Assembly: GCA_015499985.1 (NCBI GenBank) | Contig: JAAAUF010000318.1 | Location: 1-40,149, forward strand | DNA: 40,149 bases | From: Haplosporangium gracile | Lineage: Eukaryota; Mortierellomycota; Mortierellomycetes; Mortierellales; Mortierellaceae | Reading direction: 5' to 3' | Part shown: in pieces, positions 24,201 to 33,111 of the stretch | Position numbering within the stretch: the stretch's first letter is position 1 | How the letters are laid out: each line of letters starts with the position of its first letter | The notes under the pieces: model-generated | Databases searched by the model: none | What the model was told of the DNA's origin: nothing | What the model saw: the letters and a program-made list of their open reading frames with translations, nothing else | Position numbers and translations under genes: made by a program

Positions 24201-24974
24201 AGTAACCAGGAGAGTGAGCAGGAGAGTAAGGAGGAGAGTGAGGAGGAGAGTGAGGAGGAGAGTGAGGAGGAGAGTGAGGAGGAGAGTGAGAAGGAGAGTG
24301 AGAAGGAGAGTGAGAAGGAGAGTGAGGAGGAGAGTGAGCAGGAGAGTGAGCAGGAAAATGAGCAGGAAAGTGAGCAGGAGAGTGAGGAGGAGAATGAGGA
24401 AGAGAATGGTGACCGAGACAAAAACAGCAGTGACGAGGAAGAAGGCGAAGAGAAGGAGGAGGAGAGACGAGTGCCTGAGCAGCGACCGATACCCAACACC
24501 AAAGTGCTTCGTAGTCGTCAGCGCAGCATTAACCCCGCCACAACCTCAATCTCGACGGCGACCATAAGCGGCAGAAAGACGATGAAGAAGGAGATGATGG
24601 TGGAGTACAAGCAGGAAGAGACAATAACGGCAGCAACACCCAAACCACGTATGCCGCTTCTACCCAGGACCACTAGGGGATCTCAGGCCAACAATGCTGT
24701 CAACATTCATACCAACACCAATACCAGCTTCAACAAGATCGACAAGCCAAAAGCAATAACTGCAAGTCTTAGCGGAGCGGATGACCGAGCAAAGGAGAAT
24801 CCGAGAAAGAGGAGCGCATCGGGCGCACCTGCAGCGGTTGCGAAGAGACGGCTGAGAAGTCTTCGGAGTGCCGGGTTTGTGGAGGCGACGACACGGACGC
24901 GATCCAGTGGTCCTGTCAAAACTTACAGCGAGATGCTGGGGCCCAATGCGCCCAGAGGTCTCAGGATCCGATAG
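21203..24974 (+). CDS. Large Q-rich coiled-coil protein with acidic EESE repeat
   Basis: I do not recognise the family. Exons 21203-21519 and 21653-24974 joined across a 133-nt GT-AG intron give 1212 aa. The splice keeps one helical domain continuous (FSALEELRIDLAVTL at the start, through NLTQLMSCADRS and LLSLTGYLSQCD; residues 1-145). Then come an S/T/P linker, a second folded patch (VSFEELCGLWERVL, about 210-300), and a long glutamine-rich coiled coil (about 450-735). A basic/acidic disordered region includes RTRRVTRATSR, followed by about 17 EESE-type units (about 958-1026) and a basic C-terminus ending VKTYSEMLGPNAPRGLRIR. Acidic and R/K-rich patches suggest a nuclear scaffold or chromatin-associated protein; that is inference. 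An unspliced start at 21552 would give a false hydrophobic N-terminus. Confidence 0.75.
24208..24411 (+). repeat. 12-bp minisatellite encoding E-E-S-E units
   Basis: About 17 copies of a 12-bp unit (consensus GAGGAGAGTGAG) lie in frame inside the coiled-coil gene. Variants change E to K, Q or N. Being a multiple of three, copy-number changes would alter length without breaking the frame. The repeat is open in other frames too, producing false RRVR and SSLS-type ORFs. Confidence 0.9.
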
Positions 24975-25007
24975 CCCAGTCAATTTTTGCTTGCGACAGT
25001 TCTATTG

Positions 25008-25013
25008 AATAAA
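25008..25013 (+). terminator. Poly(A) signal of the coiled-coil gene
   Basis: AATAAA lies 34 bp after the stop codon of the 1212-aa gene and is followed by an A-rich run. Confidence 0.5.
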
Positions 25014-25440
25014 TCCAAAAAAAATCCGAAACAGTGCCACATTGACAAACAACCCACCGTGTGACGACCCCTTCTCGCATATATGATTTCATGTTTTTCA
25101 GCTTCCTACTTTGCGTGCCTTTGTTCTTCCACGTCTTGTCAAGTTCATATGACTATCTTTATTAGTTGAGGTTTAACTGCATTTAAGGAGAGGAGAGTGC
25201 ATTCAAGAGGAAGGTGGGAATGCTCGAAGGAGGGTAGTGAGTGTAGTGAAGTGGTTGTTTTCTTGTTGTTGTTGATGTGCCAAAACCATTGCCGCAACAT
25301 CCAGGACCTGAAACATTGCAGGGTCCATTGACTGAGCCTTCGCGGCAGCCATTACCGAATCTATTTCAGGGTCAGGGGTCACTGTTGCAACCATTACAGA
25401 AGCAATCATCAAAAACATTGCCCGACTCATTGTCGCAACC
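25014..25440. other. Upstream region with apparent coding remnant
   Basis: 25014-25260 shows nothing recognisable. From about 25280 to 25440 the frame of the next gene continues upstream as alanine/isoleucine-rich helix-like sequence (AFAAAITESISGSG, then ITEAIIKNIARLIV) but is cut by TGA codons near 25309 and 25330. A plausible acceptor (CTATTTCAG, ending near 25370) could instead make this an exon with an unseen 5' partner. Confidence 0.4.
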
Positions 25441-25881
25441 ATGGCAGAAGGTGTCCCCAGGATCATTGTCGTACCAAATGTTGGAGCCACCGCCGGAGCC
25501 ACTGCGACAGCCATTGCAAGGATCAACGCAGAATTCAATTCAAGGCTCATCCAGGACCAAGCACGCGATGCTTTTTGTCAAGCTTCGGTGACGCCGCCAC
25601 CACCTCAACCAGATGTTACACGCGCCAAGAGGGTAGCTGCTCGGTGTCGGGCTGTTGAGGACATCAAGACGGCGATGGTGTACTTGGATCAGCGAGCCCG
25701 CTCCCAGACGAATGCGATGGCCGAGTTTTCTGCGACGGCGGTCATGGCCATTGAAGCCCTCCAAATCCGAATGAAGTCCCTGCAAGAGTCTCTTCAGCGG
25801 CTTCAAGACAAGAAAACCGAGTCCAAGGCTTCGAAGCTTGCGGCTGGTGATTTCGCAACCTTCAGCGCCTACAAAGAATAA
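25441..25881 (+). CDS. Small coiled-coil protein, unknown function
   Basis: This single-exon ORF encodes 146 aa and I do not recognise it. The ATG at 25441 has an excellent context (AACCATGG). The N-terminal third is rich in A, V, I and T (IIVVPNVGATAGATATAIA), followed by PPPPQP. A helical, coiled-coil-like C-terminal half (VEDIKTAMVYLDQRARSQ, then AIEALQIRMKSLQESLQRL) comes next. The helix resembles one in the large regulator at 26982-29971, where FSATAVMAIEALQIRM pairs with YSRASQTAIEALGGRI. It could therefore be a partner or a fragment derived from that family; this rests on one short alignment by eye. The start is uncertain because coding-like sequence continues upstream. Confidence 0.55.
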   Translation: MAEGVPRIIVVPNVGATAGATATAIARINAEFNSRLIQDQARDAFCQASVTPPPPQPDVTRAKRVAARCRAVEDIKTAMVYLDQRARSQTNAMAEFSATAVMAIEALQIRMKSLQESLQRLQDKKTESKASKLAAGDFATFSAYKE

Positions 25882-26276
25882 AAGCGAGGTTCGTGTGACA
25901 GGTTGGACAGTGACATCATGCCTGGTCTGTGTGGTCTGCGTGTTTCTGAAAAGAAGAATTTCGGACTTTAGAGTTTGGAGGCTGCAGCTGCGGTATTGAT
26001 TTTCTCGCTGGTTTTTTTCAAGCTCCATTTTCTCCAACTGACGCCTTCTTGGTCGCACCAACGGATTCTTTGTCAACAACGGGCCCATTAAACCCATTGG
26101 CCAGTGGGTAGCATTCTTCGCCTTTGGTATAAAACAAATCAAGGAATCCTCTTTTTCGATCATCATCACCCAGCAGTACAATCAAAGCATCTCGAGCACC
26201 CCTTCTCAGGACAAGCATACTACCCTTCCCCCACCAAGACAAACCAACCTCTCAAGACTACAAACTACTATCAAGC
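25882..26276. other. Intergenic region
   Basis: No plus-strand gene is seen. A minus-strand ORF (26181-25540) runs through here and into the neighbouring gene, but its composition looks like a shadow. The last 60 bp are a CA-rich leader running into the ATG at 26277. Confidence 0.5.
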
Positions 26277-26567
26277 ATGACTTCCACCACCGTCACCGTT
26301 GCCCTTACCATCGCCGAGCAAGACATCTTTGCCAATTCAGCCGAGTGGGATACCCAGTCTCACGTCACCAAGTTTATCCGGCATGAGTTGTCTCGTACCC
26401 CTGAACCCTCTGACAAGACCACTTCTTCTACTTCAACCACTGACGCACAAAAACAGTCTGAGTTCGAGTCCCAGTCGATTATCGATGCCGAGTACGATAT
26501 TAGCCAAGACCGCCAGTTCCAAAAGTTCCTGCGCCGTTTTGGTGGCAACCGCAAGTCGCGCAAATAA
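26277..26567 (+). CDS. 96-aa orphan protein with basic C-terminus
   Basis: This single-exon ORF is not recognised. Codons strongly favour C at the third position (ACC, GTC, GCC, ATC), as in RNR1, which supports real coding. The N-terminus is a compact helix/strand stretch (TIAEQDIFANSAEWD, then HVTKFIRHEL). The middle is a Ser/Thr-rich linker (about residues 42-60). The end is helical and basic (SQDRQFQKFLRRFGGNRKS). There is no signal peptide, membrane helix or cysteine. A small soluble nuclear or cytosolic protein is likely. It stands alone between the 146-aa protein and the regulator, all on the plus strand. Confidence 0.65.
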   Translation: MTSTTVTVALTIAEQDIFANSAEWDTQSHVTKFIRHELSRTPEPSDKTTSSTSTTDAQKQSEFESQSIIDAEYDISQDRQFQKFLRRFGGNRKSRK

Positions 26568-26981
26568 ATGATGGCTCGTTCTACTTTACCACCTACCTTA
26601 CCCCTGTCAACCCTTGACTTGCATAATATTTTTGACTGAAAGAGAAAGAAAAGAAGGAAAATGTTTAGTTAAGGGTTGCCAACGGACGCACAGGCGGTTT
26701 CTGCGAAGCAGAAAAAGGCGTTTTTTCCCCTTGTTTTTTCTCTCTTCCTTTCTTTCCCTTTCTCTCTTTCTCTCCCTTTCTCTTTTCTTCTTCCCCTTTC
26801 TTCCTTCCCTCTCACCGTCGCCGATAATACAACAGTACAACACCAACAACACACGCAACCGCCCTTTTGGAATCAGTTTCCCAACCCCTCATTGGCTGTC
26901 GCCATCCAACAACCTCTCTTCCCTCGATCACTCGTCGGTTATATACATTCAATAACAAAAATACAGCAAAAAAAAAAACAC
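26568..26981. other. Promoter and leader of the regulator gene
   Basis: No coding signal. The middle is a CT tract (about 26740-26810), then CA-rich sequence. TATATA at 26940-26945 lies about 40 bp before the ATG at 26982 and may be a TATA element. Confidence 0.45.
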
Positions 26982-29971
26982 ATGGAATACCGAGCCTCCT
27001 CCTTACGCCTCCTCGCAATGGCGGCTCTTGCCTCCAACAGAGACGAAGGCGCACTGGGTCCCCTTGGCGAGCACCAAGCTGCCGAAGACTCTCGTGAAAT
27101 GAATAGCAACCATACTCCTGAGCATGGTATGTTTACAGCTTTCTTTTTTTTTTTTTTTTTTTTACTTTCTCCTTCCTTCTTTCTCAACTTTTGGCTTTTT
27201 TTTTCTTCTTTTCTTTTTCTCTCTCCAGTTAATATTGATAAATCCTCTCTCTCCCTTCCATCGTTTGCTCGCCGAGAGTAACAATACTAATTAGATTTTT
27301 TTTTTTGATAATCGAGATGACCTATAAAATAGCTGCGTCCTCGTCCGACACTATCCAAACGAAACGAAAGGCTCACGTCCAGGATCACCACCCGCGCACG
27401 CAGCCGCCAACAAAGCGCCAAACTAGAGCGGCCCATGCTTCGAACTCGTCATCAATCACTCAGGCACAGACACCAATAGCGCCAGCTCAAGCGCAGTCGG
27501 CAACTGTCGCGGCTATGCAAGCCTACGCGCTTGCCACAGCTTCGCGATCATATGCCTTACAACCAGCAACACAGACACATATTGCACGTGCACCAAAAGC
27601 ACCCGCGCCTACATCATCAGCATCACAGGCAATTGCACGAGCAATATCGCCACCATCGCCACCAGTGCCAAAACCAATCGCTGTAGCCTCAAAACCACTC
27701 GCAGTTTCAACTTCTCCGACGTCAATACCAAAACCACAAACAATTTCAACATCGCCCACCGCAGTGGTCTCAGCACAGAAATCACGCGCAGTCACAACAA
27801 ACAAGAGCCTGACGCGACAACTGCAGGAGGAGGAGGACGACGACGACGACGACGAGGATGATGAAGAGGACGATGACGATGAAGTCGATGATAGTCGTCT
27901 GGCGCCTTCTGAAAGACATCTTCACAGCTTCATTGGGCATTGGCAGGTGCGTGAAACAGCAAGACCGGGACTATTTGTAAATTGATCAAAAAATGCGATG
28001 GAATGCGGTTTATCTCTGGGCAAATAATATTGACAGGTTTATTTTGGCGCTTGAATCTAGGGATGGTGCCGCGGCAGACGCTACAAAGACAAGGACTACA
28101 TCACACCCCAGAAAGTCCTGGCTTACGTGAAGTCCATGATCTCTCCGGGTTTCCAGCTGGACCGACTCAACCCTCCACTTCACGTCCCTGCCCTCAACGG
28201 CGAGACTGAAAAGTACCTTCCTTCGTGGACTACAGTGCACATGAACATCTTGTCGATTCAGGTCCTCTATATGCGACAGTGCGAGAGAGACAAATCAATC
28301 CCAGACGCGAACGTCATGAACCATCCAAAACTCAAGTCGTTGCTTTACAATTATCGTAAACGGTAGGTTATTTGCTAGTGCTTTTATTGCAGGCTATTAT
28401 TTTTTTCTTTATATTGAAAATCTGACATTTTAATTATACTATTTATTTAACAAATGAAAAGGTCAGTCGCTCAAGATCCTACTTCAAAGTATATCCTGGA
28501 TCCACGTCTGTTCCAGCCTCGAGTGGAAGGCTCCATCACATACAGCGCCAGTCTGCCTCAGCAGCCTGGCAATGTCACCACGACATCGCTGTCGCCTTCT
28601 CCTCCGATTGATCACAACAACATCGGACAGAGCAACGGAAAGGTTGGAATTGTCAATGGAAACACCAACAGCAACGGCCACAGCGGCGGCGGCAATACCA
28701 CTCTCGGCCATCTTACACATATCCCTAACGCTCATGGGCCATACAACCCAACTGACGCCAATCCACAATACTGCGTGCACACTGCTCTGGCGACGATGGA
28801 AATGGAGATGTTCATGAGCTCGCTTCGCAACGATGTCATGGCGGCAATCAACCAGTCAGCTGAATATAGCAGGGCTTCACAAACGGCGATTGAGGCCCTG
28901 GGAGGCAGGATAGACAACATGGAGCTGTCGGCCCGCAAGTCCATGATGGATATCGCAGACACTGGGCTCTCGGATGTGGAACTGCGAGACTTGGAATTGT
29001 ATTACAGGCGCCGTGCAACGCAGCTTCGACAATCGCGACTGGATCGGAAGAAGGGACAGAGCACAGCAGGCATGAGTACGAGCACTCAGAAAAAAACGGA
29101 TCGACAGTTACGGGAAGAGAGGGAGAAACGACAAGAGATGCACCCACACCCACACCCCTACTCTGCACACTTAAGAAGAAGTCAATCGGCTGAGTTTTAC
29201 TACCCTGATGGGCGCTCTGATGGAGACGATGACAATGATGGAGAGGAGGATCAGTTTTATAATATACTCTCGGAAGATGAGATACCGGGTCATAACTATG
29301 CGTATCACTCGGATGCAGACTTTGAAGTAGGTAACGAATATGAGTCCAATCTTAAGCCCACTGCTGGGAAGTTGACGAGAGCCAAGACGGAAAGGACCAA
29401 AGTGGAGAAGACGATCACGTTGAACGAGGACGAGTACGACCTGCTGCCGAGGAAGAACGCGATTAGGAAAAGCTTTGCAGCTGGAACCAAAAACACACCA
29501 GCTCAGCCGAAATGTGATTTGTTCACGGCCAAGGAGCTGAACTTGCTGGCGGACGACATTGCGGGCCACTACAACCAGATCGAGGAGAAGAAGACAGAAG
29601 AGAACTTCAGAGAGGACGATCTGTTGCCCAGAAACGCAGGTCTGGTGCAGCTCTGGGCGGAGATGTTTTCGGCAACGGAGAAACAGCCATCGCTGTGGGG
29701 GATGAACGTCTATGCCAATGGATGGCATCTGAAGTTGGAGATGAAGATCAAGCAGCGAGTCGTGTTGAAGAAGAGGATCATAGCGTCTGTTTTGGCCAAG
29801 ATTCAGGCGGAGATGGAGTATGTTGCGAGTGCACGGATACCGACCTCGAGGGCTCCAAGTCTGAAGGAGATGGTCAAGAGCGCACTGATTGCTGTTGAAC
29901 TTGAGATCAAGCGAGACGGGTCAATCAACGCCTACCATGACCGCATCAAGCGCCGAGGCAACCAAGAATAA
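26982..29971 (+). CDS. Putative Crypton-derived transcription regulator (Ndc10/GCR1_C-like)
   Basis: Preferred exons 26982-27126, 27333-27946, 28061-28362 and 28462-29971 are GT-AG and in phase, giving 856 aa. Residues 1-210 are disordered and A/P/S/T-rich with a basic patch (TKRKAH). An acidic run (about 212-236) follows. Residues about 246-354 form a helical module starting WQGWCRGRRYKDKDYITP, continuing KVLAYVK, then LPSWTTVHMNILSIQVLYMR, and ending HPKLKSLLYNYRKR. That pattern resembles the N-terminal DNA-binding module of Crypton recombinases and Ndc10-type proteins. A coiled coil (about 465-575) and an acidic linker lead to residues 730-856, whose LVQLWAEMF and LKKRIIASVL motifs resemble a GCR1_C domain. 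No tyrosine-recombinase catalytic set is visible, so a domesticated regulator is inferred. Translation from the in-frame ATG at 27317 is the alternative. Confidence 0.62.
27127..27332 (+). promoter_or_regulatory. First intron of the regulator with two competing acceptors
   Basis: The donor is GTATGT at 27127. Acceptor 1 (CTCTCTCCAG, ending 27228) makes a typical 102-nt intron but leads to a stop at 27279-27281 after 65 codons. Acceptor 2 (AAAATAG, ending 27332) lies 41 nt past a perfect branch-point-like TACTAAT (27285-27291) and a T11 tract, and joins in frame to the full-length protein. A T20 run sits at 27144-27163. Confidence 0.5.
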
Positions 29972-30351
29972 AAACGAACAATGCTTCCTTTTTTTTAGGT
30001 TGCTCTTTTTTTGCACCGTCATTTTTTCGCTTCCCCTTTTCATTTCCGTTCGATTTGCATCGCCCCCTTTAGCTTTCGCCTAATGTGACTTGCTACTTTA
30101 TCATGTTTTATCTTTCGGTTTTCGGTACACTTGTTTTTTTCCCAGCTTAGATGTAACCTTCATGCTTCTTTAGCATTTATTTTTATATCCTTTTGAACGG
30201 TAAGAACTGCCTGGTGGAAGGGAGTATTAGTTTACTTCATGCACACCCACGACGCTTAAAAACAAAAAAAAAAAAAACAAAAAAGCATCGTTCTTTTGCT
30301 TTCTTTCTTTCCTTCCATCTTCATCCCATCCTGCAAACGTCATCTCTTGCA
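29972..30351. other. Intergenic region
   Basis: T-rich 3' sequence of the regulator gene, then a short leader with an A-rich run (about 30262-30285) and a CT-rich stretch before the ATG at 30352. Nothing else seen. Confidence 0.6.
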
Positions 30352-32040
30352 ATGTCAATCCTAAACAACGACAAAAGGGCTCTCACACAGCAGCAGGAGG
30401 AACAGGAGCAGGAACAGCAACAACATACACGAATCATTAGTATCAATTGTCCCCAGAACCAGACCAATAACCAGGATCATGGTCAGAGCCAGGACGGCTC
30501 CTGCAACGTCCAAAGAGCACTCAAGATGCCCGAAATCGTGATCGAGATATGTTACTACCTCACAATCTCAGACCTGACAGCTTGTCTGTCGGTCTGCAAG
30601 CTCTGGAACACAGTTGCTCAACACCATCTCTGGCAGTCAGTGTTTGTCTACCAAAAAAGTGAAGGTTTCCTGGTCTCGCTGTTACCCGCCCAACGGGGGT
30701 TAATTCGACAGAACGCGCAGCGGATCAAGACTTTGGGATTGGTGCAGCACGAGACGGTTCTGGTTGGTTGTGAGGCTTGTACGCAGTTGGAGGAGGTTTA
30801 TGTCTTTGGGATGCCTGATAAGAATCAGATTTTGGAGAGAGTCTTGATATCGCAAGGAGAGGAGGATGGGGGTGAGGATGAGGATGTACAGGAAGAAGGA
30901 GAAGCGGAGAGAGGAGGAGGAGAAACAATAGAGGACCGATTTGATGAGCCATCAGCATTGGATCTCAATGCTCAGAACCCACGGCTTCTAAAGATCCATC
31001 TTTTCGACATTGAAGTCCTGACACGGTTATGGACTCCGACGAGACTGCAATTGCTTCGACAGCACCCCAGTCTCCACTCGATCACCATGATGTTTGCGAA
31101 CTATGTCTACGACTTGTACATCATCCGCAAGCTTGTCGCGCATTGCCCAGATACGGTCCAGGAACTCAGGATCACGACGTTCGGGGGCGCCATGTTGCAG
31201 TCGAGCGCCCGGGAGGAGATCGTCGGAGATTTGACGGTCAATACATGGAGATCGTTACCACAGATGCGGGATTTGACGATCGAGATGTGTCTGTTCCCGT
31301 GTGAGGAGACGGTACTATTGCCGCTGTTGAGGTCTTGTCTGAACCTTACGAGATTGCGCTTGAATACAATGTTTGTCAGGAATATCGATGCGCTAATGAG
31401 CGTCTTGCTGCAAGAGTCCCTTCGGAGGAGTATTACCCAACTGGAACTTCCCAACACGCTTCCAAATCCGGCCTTCGCAGTACAGCTCATGGAGGGGTAT
31501 CGTGGCCTCACAAGTCTGACGATGAGGGTATCGGTAGGTTATGAGAAAGTTCTCGCAGGGATGATTCAGCATCTGGGATCGACATTGGAGTATATCCGGT
31601 TGATGCAGAGTACGACGGCTGTCAGTTCACAGCAGTATCTGGCGAGGGTTGATTTGATCTTGGAGGGATGCAGGCGGTTAAAGTCATTAAGAGTGTATGT
31701 CTGGGGGACTAATACTTCAGGGACGGGGGTTTCAATGGATCAGCTTCTTGGGTCGGCTGAGTGGGCTCCTAAGGAGACGTTGGAGGAGTTGGTGATCAGA
31801 ATCGATAATCCAAGAGGGGATTTGGATCATTGGAGTTATGAGAGGGGGGTAATGATGGTGGGTAAGTTGTTTGAGAGGTTGCAGGCCTTGTCGAGGCTGA
31901 AGAGGCCTCACTTTGTGTGGGGTGGGTTGTGGAAGGCGATTCCGTTGGCGACAGGACTTGAGGGGATTCGAGCTGCTTCTTTGAGAGGGAGCAAGATGAC
32001 TATGGCCGATGTTGAGTGGATGGGGCTCCACTGGGAGTAG
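30352..32040 (+). CDS. F-box/LRR-type protein
   Basis: This single-exon gene encodes 562 aa. A Q/E-rich N-terminus (residues 10-25) precedes an F-box at about 59-99 (MPEIVIEICYYLTISDLTAC, then LSVCKLWNTVAQHHLWQSV). The rest consists of leucine-rich, repeat-like segments (SLPQMRDLTIEMCLFP; LLRSCLNLTRLRLNTMFV; LEGCRRLKSLRVYVWG; LEELVIRIDN) interrupted by an acidic insert (about 168-200). F-box proteins bind Skp1 and present substrates to SCF ubiquitin ligases; the LRR-like part would choose the substrate, which is unknown. The frame is open upstream to 30193 but has no ATG there, so 30352 is chosen. A decayed relative lies at 1778-3540. Confidence 0.82.
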   Translation: MSILNNDKRALTQQQEEQEQEQQQHTRIISINCPQNQTNNQDHGQSQDGSCNVQRALKMPEIVIEICYYLTISDLTACLSVCKLWNTVAQHHLWQSVFVYQKSEGFLVSLLPAQRGLIRQNAQRIKTLGLVQHETVLVGCEACTQLEEVYVFGMPDKNQILERVLISQGEEDGGEDEDVQEEGEAERGGGETIEDRFDEPSALDLNAQNPRLLKIHLFDIEVLTRLWTPTRLQLLRQHPSLHSITMMFANYVYDLYIIRKLVAHCPDTVQELRITTFGGAMLQSSAREEIVGDLTVNTWRSLPQMRDLTIEMCLFPCEETVLLPLLRSCLNLTRLRLNTMFVRNIDALMSVLLQESLRRSITQLELPNTLPNPAFAVQLMEGYRGLTSLTMRVSVGYEKVLAGMIQHLGSTLEYIRLMQSTTAVSSQQYLARVDLILEGCRRLKSLRVYVWGTNTSGTGVSMDQLLGSAEWAPKETLEELVIRIDNPRGDLDHWSYERGVMMVGKLFERLQALSRLKRPHFVWGGLWKAIPLATGLEGIRAASLRGSKMTMADVEWMGLHWE

Positions 32041-33111
32041 CAGTTACTCTATTCAGCACCCCATGGTTAATTAGTTTGAGGACATAAAACAGTGATGGTA
32101 ACTTCATTGCACGAGGGAGAGATGTGGGGGGTTTTTTTTTATATTTGATCTCCTTCCAATAAATGACTTTATCGTCCGAAGACTTGATACGGTTGCCGTC
32201 CTTGAAGCCTTTCTTGATCAAGAACTGGACCATCCTCGGAAACCATAAGGGCACTGTATGTACCGTCACTATTCCCGACACGCTCCTTTCCTCCTCATCC
32301 TTCTCCTTCCCCTTCTCCTTGAATCCCTCAAGCTGTATCTTGTTTGTCTTCCACTGAATGACCTCCTGTTTTAGAAGTTGCAAATTCTGCTCAGTCGTCG
32401 ATACATCGAATCGGTCCCACAAATCCAAATGCGTGTCACACCTCGCTCTTCAATAAGGTGCTGACTCCGGGAGGGGACGCTTCTGAACGAACCTGGATCC
32501 TCCTTAGAGAGGAGAGAGTGGCCGGCTGATTTTGGAGGCGGTGAGAGAAGGTCGGTTTTGAGCCGGGCGTGCAGTTCTGGGATTGTGGGTTCGTAGCGTG
32601 CGAAGAGAAAGCTGATAGTCTTTTCTCTTTCTCTTTATGAAGGTGGCGGCGGCGTTGCTGCATCCTTTGCGTTGTTAGTATCGCGCTCCTGGTCGTGGTC
32701 GAGATCAGTTGTTGCAGAGGTAGTTGAGACATAGATCACATCTGCTCTCGAGGTCGGTGTTGGCGGTACTCCTGGATATCCATCAAATTCTGACCTTCGC
32801 TGTTGTTGATTAAAGGATACTTCCTTCCAGACAGCTCAGCCTCCCACTCGAAGAGGTAACAATTCTTGGTGACTTCTTTAGATAGTAAGTATTGGTGTGA
32901 GGTCGTCGGAAGAGAGGGAAACGGCCTCGTGTTCGTGGAGGAGGACTTTTGCGGCGAAGTAGGTGAGGGACTTGAGGTCTATGGGTGGGCCTTTGGTGGA
33001 GGTGGGTGGAGTCTGGCGAGGGTTGTTTCTTGTATTGCGTATAGGTTGTATATAAGGGACGATAAAGGAGGAACGGTTGCGTGAGAAATAACAAGCGAGA
33101 GAAAAAAACAA
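32041..33111 (-). pseudogene. Broken minus-strand gene, family not recognised
   Basis: Coding-like sequence runs on the minus strand from an ATG at 33111 in successive frames. It starts with MFFSLACYFSRNRSSFIVPY (arginine-rich, possibly a mitochondrial presequence) and reaches LTYFAAKVLLHEHEAV, with a stop near 32880. In the next frame comes CYLFEWEAELSGRKYPL (about 32856-32806). A shift near 32790 gives FDGYPGVPPTPTSRADVIYV, stopped by TAA at 32637-32635. The same frame resumes with FLFARYEPTIPELHARL. A last shift near 32440 gives HLDLWDRFDVSTTEQNLQLL and VPLWFPRMVQFLIKKGF (to about 32200). Three shifts and one stop in under 700 bp mean decay, unless several tiny introns are present; I see no matching GT-AG pairs. 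The frame runs into the F-box gene's 3' end. Confidence 0.55.

Noticed and set aside
23819..24502. 227-codon minus-strand ORF rich in SLSSS
   Set aside because: Reverse reading of the EESE minisatellite.
24214..24567. 117-codon plus ORF of RRVR repeats
   Set aside because: Alternative frame of the same minisatellite.
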